64,000 nucleotides of DNA from Saccharomonospora sp. CUA-673 (lineage in GTDB: Bacteria > Actinomycetota > Actinomycetes > Mycobacteriales > Pseudonocardiaceae), in contig NZ_MKKE01000022.1 in NCBI RefSeq assembly GCF_001942305.1, positions 186,001-250,000 on the forward strand, given 5' to 3'. Positions 47,148 to 56,850 of the stretch are shown one piece after another. A model generated the notes under the pieces. That model worked only from the letters and a program-made list of their open reading frames with translations. It searched no databases and had not been told where the DNA came from. The position numbers and the translations under genes were made by a program. The stretch's first letter is position 1. Each line of letters opens with the position of its first letter.

Positions 47148-48788
47148 CTAGTCGCGGTACCACCGCGGCGACGTGTTCAACGGGGGTGACATCTCCGCGC
47201 CGACGACCAACAGGTTCGGCTCGTCGGAACGCGTGAACTCGCGCAGGCGCCTGCGGAAAGCCCTGCCGAAACCGTCGACGCGGTCGGCGTGCACTCCGAA
47301 CGACTTGGCCAAGCCCACGAAATCGGGGGTAACCAAATCGACGCCCTCGTGTGGGAGGCCGGCTTGCGTCTGGTCGTAGCGCAACATGCCGTAGCCGCCG
47401 TCGTCGACCACGACGACCGTGACGGGCAGCTTCTCCTGCATCGCCGTCGCCAACTCGCCGACGCCGTACAGGAAACCACCGTCGCCCGTCACACACACCG
47501 CGCGGCCCACGCCCGCCGCCGCACCCAAGGACGCGGGGAAACCGAAACCGAGCGTGCCCCAACCCATCGGATACGCCAGTTTGCGCGGGGCGGAAACCCG
47601 ATAGAAACCGCCGATCCAGTATCCCGCCACGCACATGTCCGACACCAGGACCGCATCACCCGGCAACGTCTCCGCCAAGGCCGACAAGAACTCCGCGGCC
47701 TGCGGCTCCTCACGTCGAATCCGCCTGCGCACCCGATACTCGATATCCGACAGCCTGCGCGACAACTCCCGCAAACCCTGCCGACGCGGCATCCCCAACG
47801 CCAACTGCTCGGTCATCTCCCGCGCATCGCCGGTCAAGCGCACATCAGGAACGTAGTTCTTCGCATCATCGACCGGATCGATATTGATGCTGATCAACGT
47901 CGGCGGCTTCGGCATACGCCAGTTCTGCGTCATCATGCCGTCGAAATCCGTGCCCACGGCCAACACGACATCCGCCTCGTCCCACAACGCACCCACCTCG
48001 GGCGCATGCACAGGATTCGGCGCACGACACGGATGATCAGGCGGCACGATCCCCCGCGCCGCATACGTCGTCACGATCGGCGCGGCCAAACACTCCGCCA
48101 ACGCACCGATCGCCTCGCCTGCACCCGCGCGCAACGCGCCGCCACCCGCCCAGATCAACGGCCGCCGAGCCGTCGACAACAACTCCCTGGCCTGCAACAG
48201 ATCCGCGACATCGACCCGATGAATCACCTCGGTCGCATCGGCAGGCAACGGATCCGACGCGGCAGCGGTCAGAAAGTCCGCCGGAATGCCCACATACACC
48301 GGACCGCTCTGCGCACGCCGCGCCAACCGCCCCGCCCGGCGCACCACCCGCGCGATGTCATCCGGATCCTCGACCGTGAACGCGGCCTTCGTCACCGGCG
48401 CGAACATCGCCTGCTGATCCGACGACTCGTGCAACACACCACGAACGACACCCGGACTGCGCAATGTGGACGGAACATCCGTGGCGATCACCACCACCGG
48501 TGTACCCGACGCGTACGCCTCGCCGACGGCGGCCAACGTGTTCGCCGCACCCGGGCCCGTCGTCACCAACGCGACCCCCAACCGGCCCGTCGCACGCGCG
48601 TACCCGTCCGCGGCGAAACCCGCGGCCTGCTCGTGGCGGACTCCGAACACGCGGATTCCCCGCCCGGACAACGAGCTCCACGCCGGAAGGTTGTGCACCC
48701 CGGGCAGCCCGAACACACAGTCGACCTCGAGCGCACGCAGTGCGTCGGCGAGTCGTCCTCCCCCCGTGTGTCCTTCCGTCGCTGCCAC
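47148..48788 (-). CDS. Thiamine-diphosphate enzyme (acetolactate synthase-like)
   Basis: A 546-residue ThDP enzyme. The catalytic glutamate is in FGVRHEQAAGFAADGYAR (near residue 50), the GPGAANTLAAVGEAYASGTPVVVIATD segment follows, and the ThDP-Mg motif is GDGGFLYGVGELATAMQEKLPVTVVVVDDGGYG. In that motif the usual NN is DD, and the acetolactate-synthase FAD/pyruvate residues are not all conserved, so it is probably a decarboxylase or carboligase of another specificity. It is 24 bases upstream of the hydroquinone-reductase-like gene's end on the same strand only by position; the latter is transcribed first. Convergent with the HNH gene. Confidence 0.9.
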   Translation of the reverse strand: MAATEGHTGGGRLADALRALEVDCVFGLPGVHNLPAWSSLSGRGIRVFGVRHEQAAGFAADGYARATGRLGVALVTTGPGAANTLAAVGEAYASGTPVVVIATDVPSTLRSPGVVRGVLHESSDQQAMFAPVTKAAFTVEDPDDIARVVRRAGRLARRAQSGPVYVGIPADFLTAAASDPLPADATEVIHRVDVADLLQARELLSTARRPLIWAGGGALRAGAGEAIGALAECLAAPIVTTYAARGIVPPDHPCRAPNPVHAPEVGALWDEADVVLAVGTDFDGMMTQNWRMPKPPTLISINIDPVDDAKNYVPDVRLTGDAREMTEQLALGMPRRQGLRELSRRLSDIEYRVRRRIRREEPQAAEFLSALAETLPGDAVLVSDMCVAGYWIGGFYRVSAPRKLAYPMGWGTLGFGFPASLGAAAGVGRAVCVTGDGGFLYGVGELATAMQEKLPVTVVVVDDGGYGMLRYDQTQAGLPHEGVDLVTPDFVGLAKSFGVHADRVDGFGRAFRRRLREFTRSDEPNLLVVGAEMSPPLNTSPRWYRD

Positions 48789-48810
48789 GCCGAGAGGATA
48801 CGACCCGAGC

Positions 48811-49812
48811 TCACCCGTCCGAGGGGATGGCCTCCTGCTCAGGTGGCGGAGGCGGGGGCGTACCGTTACCGAACGGCCGTCCGCCCAGCTCCTCGCGCCC
48901 GTGCGGACTCGTCCAGCCGGCCAGATCCGGCCCCCGCGGCACGATCCGCGTCGGATTCACCTGCTCGTGCACCTGGTAGTAGTGCCGCTTGATGTGGTCG
49001 AAATCGACCGTGTCGCCGAATCCCGGAGTCTGGAACAGATCCCGGGCATACGCCCACAGCACCGGCAGCTCCGTCAACTTGTGCCGGTTGCACTTGAAGT
49101 GCCCGTGGTACACCGCGTCGAACCGCACCAACGTGGTGAACAGGCGGATGTCGGCCTCCGTGATCGTGTCCCCCACCAGGTACCGCTGCCCCGACAGTCG
49201 CTCCGACAACACGTCCAACCGCGCGAACAACCGGCCGTAGGCGTCGTCGTAGGCCGTCTGCGACGACGCGAACCCCGCCTCGTACACCGCGGCGTTCACA
49301 TCCCGGTGCACGTCGGCGTTGACCTCGTCGATCTCGTCCCGCAACGCCTCCGGATACAGCTCGGGCGCGCCGTCCCGCTGATACGCCGACCACTCGGTGC
49401 CGAGGTCGAGGGTGATCTGCGGATAGTCGTTCGTCACCAACCTCCCGCTCGGCACGTCGACGATCGCCGGCACGCTGATACCACCGTCGTAGGTCGGATC
49501 GGCCCGCTCGTACGCCTCGTACAGGAACCCGATGCCCAACACCGGGTCGACATCGCCCGGGTCGAGGGTGAACCGCCAACTGCGCTCGTCCTGGATCGGG
49601 TCGGCCACCGCGACCGACAACGCCTCCTCCAGGCCCAACAACCTGCGCACGACCAGCGCCCTGCTCGCCCACGGACACGCCCGGCTCACCACCAGCCGAT
49701 ACCGGCCCGCCTCGACGGGCCAGCCGTCGCGGCCGTCGGCCGTGATGCGCGCGGTGAAGGCGTTGGGCGCGCGATGGAACTCGCCGGTCTCCGGATCCGT
49801 GGGAATCGTCAT
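48811..49812 (-). CDS. Glutathione S-transferase C-terminal / glutathionyl-hydroquinone reductase-like (Xi class)
   Basis: A 333-residue thioredoxin-fold enzyme. GRYRLVVSRACPWASRALVVRRLLGLEEAL contains the Xi-class CPW motif with the catalytic cysteine near residue 48; SVPAIVD is the cis-proline segment, and QRYLVGDTITEADIRLFTTLVRFDAVYHGHFKCNRHKL is the C-terminal helical domain. Actinobacteria lack glutathione, so it probably acts on mycothiol adducts. The C-terminus ends with a run of seven prolines. ATG 49812 starts TIPTDPETGEFHR. It lies 22 bases upstream of the ThDP gene on the same strand and is divergent from the WS/DGAT gene. Confidence 0.93.
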   Translation of the reverse strand: MTIPTDPETGEFHRAPNAFTARITADGRDGWPVEAGRYRLVVSRACPWASRALVVRRLLGLEEALSVAVADPIQDERSWRFTLDPGDVDPVLGIGFLYEAYERADPTYDGGISVPAIVDVPSGRLVTNDYPQITLDLGTEWSAYQRDGAPELYPEALRDEIDEVNADVHRDVNAAVYEAGFASSQTAYDDAYGRLFARLDVLSERLSGQRYLVGDTITEADIRLFTTLVRFDAVYHGHFKCNRHKLTELPVLWAYARDLFQTPGFGDTVDFDHIKRHYYQVHEQVNPTRIVPRGPDLAGWTSPHGREELGGRPFGNGTPPPPPPEQEAIPSDG

Positions 49813-49918
49813 GCGAACGACGCTAGGACACCGGCGCCTGTGCGTACACTCGGCGCACCGCAGGCGACCGCCCGCAACGGGGCGAGCGGTCGCGAGAAAC
49901 CGGTGAGAGGTGACGCCG

Positions 49919-51304
49919 ATGTCGCTGATGCCCGTGACCGACTCGATGTTTCTCGCCGTGGAAACCCGCGAGCACCCGATGCACGTGGGCGGACTGCAGC
50001 TGTTCACCCCGCCCGACGACGCCGGGCCCGAGTACCTGCGCGACCTCCGCGAGAACCTGCTGGAACGCACGAGCGTGCGCGAGGCGCTCCAGAGGCGCCT
50101 GCGCACACCCGTCAACACCGCCGGCTACCTCGCCTGGCAACGCGATCCGCAGCTCGACCTCGACTACCACTTCCGACATTCGGCGCTGCCCCGGCCGGGC
50201 CGCATCCGCGAACTGCTCGAACTGACCTCCCGCTGGCACAGCACGCTGCTCGACCGGCACCGCCCGCTGTGGGAGGCGCACCTCGTCGAAGGTCTCGCCG
50301 ACGGGCGCTTCGCGGTCTACAGCAAGATCCACCACGCCGCGATGGACGGCGTGTCCGCCCTGCGCCAACTCACCGACGTGCTCTCCGACGACCCCGCCGA
50401 CCGCGACTGCCCGCCGCCGTGGGGCAAGCCCCGGTCGAGCCCACCCGCGGCGCGCCCCGCGCTCGGCGCCCTCGACCCCCGCGAGGCCGTGCGGGCGGCG
50501 ACGGGCGCCGCACGGCAACTGGCCGAGGTGCCCGGCGGCGCGGTGCGCATCGCGAAGGAGATGCTCCGTGCACAGGCCCTGACTCTGCCGCTGCAGGCCC
50601 CGCGCACGATGTTCAACGTGCCGATCGGCGGTGCACGGCGCTTCGCCGCGCAGTCGTGGCCGCTGGACCGCGTGCGGGCCGTGGCGTCGGGCGCCGGGGT
50701 GAGCCGCAACGACGTCGTCCTGGCCATGTGCGCGGGCGCGCTGCGCGAGTACCTCGTCGAGGCCCACGCCCTGCCCGCGCAGCCGCTGACGGCGCTGGTG
50801 CCGGTCTCCATGCGGTCGGCGAAGGACGCCGACGCGGGTGAGGCGTCCGGCAACCGCATCGGGGCTCTGCTGGCCAACCTCGGCACCGACCTCGCCGACC
50901 CGGCCGACCGGCTCGCGACGATCGCGCGGTCGACGACCGAGGGCAAACGGCTGTTCCGCGAGCTGACGCCGGTGCAGGCGCTGTTGCTGTCCGCCCTGAA
51001 CGTCGCGCCCCTCGCCGCGAGCCCGCTGCCCGGGTTCACGACCGCCACCCGCCCGCCGTTCAACCTCGTCATCTCCAACGTGCCGGGACCGCGCAGGCAG
51101 ATGTACTGGAACGGGGCCCGGCTCGACGGCATCTACCCGGCGTCGGTACTGCTCGACGGGCAGGCGCTCAACATCACGCTCACCACCACCGGCGACAACG
51201 TCGACGTCGGCATCACCGGCTGCCGGCGCAGCGTGCCGCACCTGCAACGCCTGCTGACCCACCTCGAGACCGCGCTGACCGACCTCGAGAAGACGACGCG
51301 CTGA
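49919..51304 (+). CDS. Wax ester synthase/diacylglycerol acyltransferase (WS/DGAT)
   Basis: A 461-residue acyl-CoA-dependent acyltransferase that makes storage triacylglycerols or wax esters. The active-site motif HHxxxDG is present as IHHAAMDGVSAL (near residue 137). LMPVTDSMFLAVETREHPMHVGGLQLF is the usual opening and FNLVISNVPGPRRQMYWNGARLDGIYP the usual C-terminal signature. ATG 49919 has GAGAGG 8 bases upstream; GTG 49910 would add three residues. A single gene, divergent from the hydroquinone-reductase-like gene across about 100 bases. Fits the lipid-rich metabolism of mycolic-acid bacteria and their relatives. Confidence 0.96.
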   Translation: MSLMPVTDSMFLAVETREHPMHVGGLQLFTPPDDAGPEYLRDLRENLLERTSVREALQRRLRTPVNTAGYLAWQRDPQLDLDYHFRHSALPRPGRIRELLELTSRWHSTLLDRHRPLWEAHLVEGLADGRFAVYSKIHHAAMDGVSALRQLTDVLSDDPADRDCPPPWGKPRSSPPAARPALGALDPREAVRAATGAARQLAEVPGGAVRIAKEMLRAQALTLPLQAPRTMFNVPIGGARRFAAQSWPLDRVRAVASGAGVSRNDVVLAMCAGALREYLVEAHALPAQPLTALVPVSMRSAKDADAGEASGNRIGALLANLGTDLADPADRLATIARSTTEGKRLFRELTPVQALLLSALNVAPLAASPLPGFTTATRPPFNLVISNVPGPRRQMYWNGARLDGIYPASVLLDGQALNITLTTTGDNVDVGITGCRRSVPHLQRLLTHLETALTDLEKTTR

Positions 51305-51371
51305 ACCGGCGCTCAGGCAGGCGCTCAGGCAATCCCCTCGGACGCCGGGCACCCCGGGGGTGAGCGACCCG

Positions 51372-52778
51372 TCACGGGCGGTCGGCGGGGCGATCGGTCG
51401 GCCAGGGGTTGATCTCCTCGACCAGTTTCGCCACCGCGAGGACGAGGTCGTCGGAGTGGCGCGGGCCGACGATCTGCAGGCCCACCGGCAGGCCGGCGGA
51501 CGTGAAGCCCGCGGGCACGGTGATCGCGGGCTGCTGGGTCATGTTGAACGGGTACGTGAACCGCGTCCACTGCGGCCACGTCTCGTACGGTCCGCCCGGC
51601 GGCACGTCGTGGCCCGCCTCGAACGGTTCGATCGGCATCGTCGGGGTGATCAGCACGTCGAACCGGCTGTGGAACTCGCCCATGTGGATGCCGAGCGCCG
51701 CGCGGGTGGCCGACGCCTCCAGGTAGTCGCTCGCCGAGTACGTCCGGCCCTCCTGCCACACGCGGCGCAGGCCCGGGTCGACGAGCTCCTCCGAACCGGC
51801 CGGGAACGTGTCCAGCCACTTCGCCGCGCCCGTCGACCACAGGATGCCGAACGCGTCGGCGGGGTCGGTGAAACCCGGATCGGCGTCCTCGACGTGGAGA
51901 CCGGCGTCGGCGAGCTGCGTCACCGCCGCCGCGACGATCCGCGCGACCTCCGGGTCGACGTCGACGTATCCGAGGTCTGCCGAGAAGGCCGCGCGCAGTC
52001 CGCGCACGTCGCGGCGCACCGCCTCTCGGTAGGAGCTCAACGGCGGCGGCAGCGCGTTCGGGTCGCGGTGATCGGTGGTGGTCAACACGTCGAGCAGCAG
52101 CGCCGTGTCGTCCACCGACCGGGCCATGGGTCCCGCGTGCGAGAGCGGACCGAACGGGCTCGCCGGGTACAGCGGGATCCGGCCCGCGGTCGGCTTGAAC
52201 CCGACGATGCCGCAGAACGACGCCGGAATCCGCACCGAACCGCCGCCGTCGGTGCCCACCGACAACTCACCCATGCCCGCGGCGACCGCCGCGCCGCTAC
52301 CCCCGCTGGAGCCGCCGGGCGTCAACGCCGGGTTCCACGGATTGCGCGTGACTCCGTCGAGCGGACTGTCGGTGACCGCCTTCCACGCGAGCTCCGGCGT
52401 GGTCGTCTTGCCCAGCAGCACGAGCCCGTGTTCGCGCATCCGCGCGGTCACCGGGCTGTCGATCTCCCACGGCTGGTCCGGGTCGATGCACCGCGAACCG
52501 CGCAACGTCGGCCAGCCCTCGGTGAGGAACATGTCCTTCACCGACGCGGGCACCCCGTCGAGCCAGCCGATCGGATTGCCCGTACGCCACCGTTCCTCGG
52601 ACGCGCGCGCCGCGTCGAGCGCCACCTCGGGCTCTACCCGCGTGTAGGCGCGCAGCTCGGGATCACGCTTCTCGATCGTCTCGAGTGCGGTCCGCGTGGC
52701 CTCGACCGGGGACAGTTCCCCCGCCGAGTAGGCGGCCAGCAGTTCGCTCGCGGTCGACAGGGCCGGAGTGCTCGTCAT
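51372..52778 (-). CDS. Amidase (amidase-signature family)
   Basis: A 468-residue amide hydrolase. The Ser-cisSer-Lys triad is visible: lysine in PASVKDMF (near residue 82), and the serines in PGGSSGGSGAAVAAGM with GTDGGGSVRIPASFCG. ATG 52778 has AGGAGAGG 1-8 bases upstream. The reading frame is open upstream into the dehydrogenase gene, making an 809-codon fusion, but each part has normal family length and the amidase has its own start signals, so two proteins are assumed. It would release ammonia from an unknown amide in the pathway of this cluster. Confidence 0.92.
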   Translation of the reverse strand: MTSTPALSTASELLAAYSAGELSPVEATRTALETIEKRDPELRAYTRVEPEVALDAARASEERWRTGNPIGWLDGVPASVKDMFLTEGWPTLRGSRCIDPDQPWEIDSPVTARMREHGLVLLGKTTTPELAWKAVTDSPLDGVTRNPWNPALTPGGSSGGSGAAVAAGMGELSVGTDGGGSVRIPASFCGIVGFKPTAGRIPLYPASPFGPLSHAGPMARSVDDTALLLDVLTTTDHRDPNALPPPLSSYREAVRRDVRGLRAAFSADLGYVDVDPEVARIVAAAVTQLADAGLHVEDADPGFTDPADAFGILWSTGAAKWLDTFPAGSEELVDPGLRRVWQEGRTYSASDYLEASATRAALGIHMGEFHSRFDVLITPTMPIEPFEAGHDVPPGGPYETWPQWTRFTYPFNMTQQPAITVPAGFTSAGLPVGLQIVGPRHSDDLVLAVAKLVEEINPWPTDRPADRP

Positions 52779-53798
52779 GCCTCTCCTCACGCGCCGATGC
52801 GTCAGCTCCCGGAGAACGTAACCCAGTTGCTTGTCCACGACGTTGCGCAGTTGCTCGCCGGCACGCCACCGGCGGAAGTTCTCGGCGAATACCCCGACCA
52901 GCTCGTTGCGCCACCCGACGACGTCCCCGGACATGTGCGGGGAGATCAACACGTCGTCCATCGTCCACAACGGATGGTCGACCGGCAGCGGTTCGGTGTC
53001 GAACACGTCCAGCGCCGCGCCCGCGAGCTCGCCCCCGCGCAGCGCGGCGACCAGGTCGTCGGTGACGACGAGCTCGCCCCGGCCGACGTTGATGAACCGC
53101 GCCGACGGCTTCATCGCGGCGAACGCGGCGGCGTCGAACATGCCCGAGGTCTGGTCGGTCAACGGTGCGATCGCCACGACGTAGTCGGCGTCCGGCAGGT
53201 GCTCGGTGAGCCGGTCGGTCGAATGCACGGTGCCGAAGTCGGGGTCGCCGTCGCGGGCCCGGCGGCCCGCCCCCGACACGCGCAGTCCGGCCGCGCGCAG
53301 CAGCCGCGCGATCGCGCGTCCGATCGGACCGGTGCCCACCACGAGCGCCGAGGTTCCCGCGATGCGCTCGGTCTCGCGGTGCCGCCACGTGCGCTCGTCC
53401 TGCAGCCGCAGGGAACGCGGCATGTCCTTGGCGAACATGAGGACCTGCCCCAGCACGTACTCGGCGATCGAGTCGTCGAAGACGCCGCGCGCGTTGGTCA
53501 GCGTCACGTCGCTGGCGCGCAGCTCGGGGAACATCACCGGGTCGACGCCGGCGGCCGCGATGTGCAACCACTCGAGCCGGTCGGCCGACTGCCATGCCGA
53601 GGGCAGCGCCGTCGACAGGAACTCGTACATGAACAGCGCGTCGGCCCCGCGCAGCGCCTCGGCCAGGCCGGCGGCGTCGGTGTACCGCACCTCCGCGACC
53701 TCTTCGATGGGACCCATGTCCGGCGGGTGTTCCTCACCACGGAGCACGGTCAACACGGGCGTGCGGGCATCGGTCACCGTCGCATTCACCGTTGACAC
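52779..53798 (-). CDS. D-2-hydroxyacid dehydrogenase
   Basis: An NAD-dependent dehydrogenase of about 330 residues. It has GTSALVVGTGPIGRAIARLL (Rossmann fold, near residue 140), the catalytic Arg in NVGRGELVVTDDLVAAL, the Glu in DVFDTEPLP and the His in LISPHMSG. GTG 53798 is chosen, as ATG 53840 lies in the operator region. No stop codon precedes the amidase: after GYV the frame reads LRELTHRRVRRG and enters the amidase ATG. Removing one base near 52812 would give GYVPGS-stop, the expected end, so this is either a natural fusion or an indel. Divergent from the first Asp/Glu racemase-family gene. Confidence 0.87.
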
Positions 53799-53816
53799 GC
53801 TATGAGCGCCTCGTAT

Positions 53817-53830
53817 GATTGTCAACAATC
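53817..53830. promoter_or_regulatory. GntR-type operator, left copy
   Basis: GATTGT (53817-53822), CA, ACAATC (53825-53830) is a perfect inverted repeat in the divergent promoter of the hydroxyacid dehydrogenase and the first Asp/Glu racemase-family gene. Its 12-base core ATTGTCAACAAT recurs, reverse complemented, at 59723-59734. Confidence 0.8.
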
Positions 53831-53910
53831 CGAGGAACACCCCCGGAGGCCCACGTCTGCCTGTCTCCCGCAGTTGTTCTGCGCCTGTGCCGCCGCCCGG
53901 AGGTCAAGCC

Positions 53911-54687
53911 TTGGACGTACCCGCCGTGGACTTCCAATCCTTCGAAGGGCCACTCGCCCAACGAGGGATCGGCGTCATCGCGCCGTTCGACCTCGCGCTC
54001 GAACGCGAGCTGTGGCGCTGGGTGCCCCTGGAGGTCTCGCTCCACCTCGCCAGGACGCCGTACGAACCCGTGCCCGTCAGCATGGAGATGGCGCACCTGG
54101 TCAGCAACGCGCAGCACCTGGCCGCCGCGACCCGGGACGTGCTGCACGTCGAACCCGAGGTCGTCGCGTACCTGTGCACCTCCGGCAGCTTCGTCGCCGG
54201 CGTCGACGCCGAGCACACACTGCGCAAGGTCATCTGCGACGCCGGGGCGCCCGACGCCGTCACCACGTCCGGCGCGCTCGCCGAGGTCCTCGAGCTGCTC
54301 GACGTCGGCCGCGTCTCGGTGCTCACCCCGTACGACGCGGACCTGACCGGCAAACTGCACGACTTCCTCGCCGAGCTCGGCGTCCGCACCGTCTCGAGCG
54401 ACCACCTCGGCCTCGGCGGCGGCATCTGGAAGGTCAGCTACGCCACGATCGCCGAACGCATCCTCGCGGCCGACCACGGCGACGCCGAGGCGATCTTCGT
54501 CAGCTGCACCAACCTGCCCACCTACGACCTCATCGACCCGCTGGAGCAAACCCTCGGCAAACCGGTGCTGACGGCGAACCAGCTGACGATGTGGGCCTGT
54601 CTGCAGCGGATGGGCCTGCCGATCGTGGGCCCCGGCTCCTGGCTGCGCGCCCCCGGGCAGGCCGAGGACCTCGGGGAGGCCGGCTGA
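53911..54687 (+). CDS. Asp/Glu racemase-family enzyme (maleate isomerase/arylmalonate decarboxylase-like)
   Basis: A 258-residue enzyme of the Asp/Glu racemase superfamily. Two cysteine sites are seen: YLCTSGSFVAG (near residue 87) and IFVSCTNLPTYDLID (near 200), as in maleate cis-trans isomerase. RGIGVIAPFDLALERELWRWVP is the typical opening. TTG 53911 is proposed because GGAGG ends 7 bases upstream and later starts lose the first strand; GTG 53926 is possible. First gene rightward from the GATTGT-CA-ACAATC operator, followed by a paralogue and a GntR gene. Conversion of a maleate-like acid is an inference. Confidence 0.86.
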   Translation: MDVPAVDFQSFEGPLAQRGIGVIAPFDLALERELWRWVPLEVSLHLARTPYEPVPVSMEMAHLVSNAQHLAAATRDVLHVEPEVVAYLCTSGSFVAGVDAEHTLRKVICDAGAPDAVTTSGALAEVLELLDVGRVSVLTPYDADLTGKLHDFLAELGVRTVSSDHLGLGGGIWKVSYATIAERILAADHGDAEAIFVSCTNLPTYDLIDPLEQTLGKPVLTANQLTMWACLQRMGLPIVGPGSWLRAPGQAEDLGEAG

Positions 54688-54749
54688 CCCCACCCCCGTG
54701 ATCGACCAGTGAGCAACAATCCCTGCCTGTCCCTCGAGGAGGTTCACCC

Positions 54750-55483
54750 GTGCCCACGATCGGATTCATCTATCCGGATCACGCCGCCGAGGACGACTAC
54801 CCGCTCGCCGAACGACTGCTCGGCGAGCAGTCCGGTGACGCGGTCGCCCTGCCGGTCGAGCACATCTACGGCACCGACCTGCACGCCGTGCCCGAACTGC
54901 TCGACCTCGGCTCCCCCGAGCGACTGGCCGAGGGTGCGTCGTTGCTCGCGAAGCACCGGCCCGACGCCGTGGTGTGGGCCTGCACGAGCGGCAGTTTCGT
55001 CTACGGCTGGGACGGCGCGGCCGGGCAGATCGCGGGCCTGTCCGAGGCCGCGGGAGGCACGCCCGCCTCGAGCACGTCGCGGGCGTCGTGCACGCGGCGC
55101 AGGAGCTCGGGGTGCGGAAGGTCGCCGTCGCGGCGAGTTACCCCGACGACGTCGCCGCGTTGTTCGTGGAGTTCCTGGGCCGCGGGGGCATCGACGTGGT
55201 GTCGATGTCCGCGGCCGACATCGACACCGCCGCCGAGGTGGGCCAGCTGCCGCCCGAGCAGGTCGTCGCGCTCGTCGTCGACCGCGACCACCCGGACGCC
55301 GATGCCCTGCTCGTGCCCGACACGGCGATGCGCACCCTCGCGCTGATCGACGACATCGAGGCCCGGATCGGCAAGCCGGTGCTCACCGCCAACCAGGTCA
55401 CGGTGTGGGAGGGCCTGCGCCTCGCCGGCGTCTCGCCCGTCGCCGGCCGGCTCGGCACACTGTTCCGCGGGGGCCGGCGATGA
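54750..55483 (+). pseudogene. Second Asp/Glu racemase-family enzyme, frameshifted
   Basis: A paralogue of the preceding gene, about 245 residues. Frame 1 from GTG 54750 (AGGAGG upstream) has TIGFIYPDHAAEDDYPLAERLLG and VVWACTSGSFVYGWDGA, the first cysteine site. Near 55085 the homology shifts to the next frame: VVHAAQELGVRKVAVAASYPDDVA, ending PVLTANQVTVWEGLRLAGVSPVAGRLG. The join needs one base, read as G or T. The second cysteine is replaced in the expected place by VPDTAMRTLALID, so the enzyme may not be a racemase or isomerase itself; paralogue pairs of this kind may form a heteromer. The stop overlaps the GntR start. The break may be a sequencing error. Confidence 0.83.
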
Positions 55484-56193
55484 TCGGGGACATCGAACCG
55501 GTCAGCCGCGAATCCACCGCCGCGATCATCGCCCGCCAGCTGCGCGAGGCGATCATGACCGGCGCGCTGCCACCGGGGGCGCAGCTGGGCGAGGCGGAGC
55601 TGGCCGCCCAGTTCCAGGTCTCCCGGGGTCCGCTGCGCGAGGCGATGCAGCGCCTCGTGTCCGAGGGACTGCTGCGCAGCGAGCGGCACCGCGGGCTGTT
55701 CGTGATCGACCTCGAACCCGGCGACGTGCAGGACATCTACGCGGCCCGCACCGCGGTGGAGCGCGCGGCGGCGACCCTCGTGGTCCGCTCCGCCGACCGC
55801 GACGAGGTGGCCGCCACCCTCGACGACGCGGTCAAGGCCATGGCCGAGGCCGACGAGCAGGGCGATCCGACCGCGCTGTCCGAGGCGGATCTGCGGTTCC
55901 ACGAGGCGCTGATCGAGGCGTCCGGCAGTCCCCGACTGCGCCGCATCGCGCGGACGTTGATGATCGAGACGCGCATGTGCCTGTCGGCCCTGCAACGGAC
56001 GTACCCCGGCGACGGCTACGAGACCGACGAACGCATCGCCGAGCACAAGGCCATCACCGACGCCGTCCGCTCGGGCGCCGAACGGCATCTGCTCCGGCTC
56101 CTCGAGGAGCACATGGCCGACGCCGTCGACCGGCTCGCCCCCGGCACCGGACTGCACGCCGACGGCGACGGACCCGCGCCCGACCGCCGCTGA
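55480..56193 (+). CDS. GntR-family (FadR/FCD) regulator
   Basis: A 237-residue regulator. The winged helix is AAIIARQLREAIMTGALPPGAQLGEAELAAQFQVSRGPLREAMQRLVSEGLL. The FCD ligand domain includes AARTAVERAAATLVV, DLRFHEALIEASGSPRLRRIARTL and AEHKAITDAVRSGAERHLLRLLEEHM, with Asp and His metal ligands. It overlaps the second racemase-family gene by 4 bases. The two ATTGT-NN-ACAAT sites in the divergent promoters at 53.8 and 59.7 kb have the form of GntR sites; this is the only GntR gene between them and therefore the likely regulator. Confidence 0.94.
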   Translation: MIGDIEPVSRESTAAIIARQLREAIMTGALPPGAQLGEAELAAQFQVSRGPLREAMQRLVSEGLLRSERHRGLFVIDLEPGDVQDIYAARTAVERAAATLVVRSADRDEVAATLDDAVKAMAEADEQGDPTALSEADLRFHEALIEASGSPRLRRIARTLMIETRMCLSALQRTYPGDGYETDERIAEHKAITDAVRSGAERHLLRLLEEHMADAVDRLAPGTGLHADGDGPAPDRR

Positions 56194-56229
56194 GCCGGCC
56201 GGGCTCGTTCAGCGCCCGGGCGTCCGGGT

Positions 56230-56850
56230 TCAGGCCTCGCTGCGGGCCCCGCGGCAGGCGTACGTCATCGCGGGCGGCAGGTTCCGCCACACCGGCGATT
56301 GGATCTCGACGTCGTCGAACGTGGCCTCCACGGCGGCGCGGAATCGCTTGGCGCCGGGGATGCGCGCCGCGTGGACGTAGGCGAACGTGCTGAACACGCC
56401 GTGCGGGGCCAGCGCCGCCGCGATCTCACCGAGCAGCTGCTCCTGCAGCTCCGCGCTGAACAGCGACCACGGAAGCCCGCACAGCATCGCGTCGACCGAC
56501 GTGACACCGCGGTCGGCGAGCAGCTTGCCCAGGTCGGCGGCGTCGCCGTGCACGACCTCGACGTTCGGGAAGTTGCGCGACAGGTGCTCGGCCATCCGCT
56601 CGTCCAGCTCGACCGCCAGGTAGCGACCGTCGGCCGGGACTCTCTCCTGAAGCAGTCTCGTGAAGGCGCCGGTTCCCGCGCCGATCTCCACGATGGTCGG
56701 CGCCTGGACCGCGGGAACCGCGGAGGCCATCCGCGCCGCGAGGGCGCGCGAACTGGGCGCTGCCGCGCCGACCGTCTTCGGGTTGCGGACCGCGGCCGAA
56801 AGGAACGGCAGCAGCGACCGCTTCAGGGCATCGAGCATGACCTCCACCAT
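56230..56850 (-). CDS. Class I SAM-dependent methyltransferase (phospholipid N-methyltransferase/KsgA-like)
   Basis: A 206-residue methyltransferase. SAM motif I is VEIGAGTGAFTRLLQERVP (near residue 55), then AVELDERMAEHLSRNFPNVEVVHGDAADL, and a motif IV-like AMLCGLPWSLFSAELQ. RNPKTVGAAAPSSRALAARMA is the opening of the PmtA-like group that methylates phosphatidylethanolamine, related to rRNA adenine dimethylases. ATG 56850 or ATG 56838 may be the start; GGAGG falls between them. It is convergent with the GntR gene and is not clearly part of the catabolic cluster. Confidence 0.88.
   Translation of the reverse strand: MVEVMLDALKRSLLPFLSAAVRNPKTVGAAAPSSRALAARMASAVPAVQAPTIVEIGAGTGAFTRLLQERVPADGRYLAVELDERMAEHLSRNFPNVEVVHGDAADLGKLLADRGVTSVDAMLCGLPWSLFSAELQEQLLGEIAAALAPHGVFSTFAYVHAARIPGAKRFRAAVEATFDDVEIQSPVWRNLPPAMTYACRGARSEA

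Noticed and set aside
53815..54687. Longer racemase-family ORF starting at ATG 53815
   Set aside because: That ATG overlaps the operator and has no ribosome site; the first 32 residues do not resemble the family.
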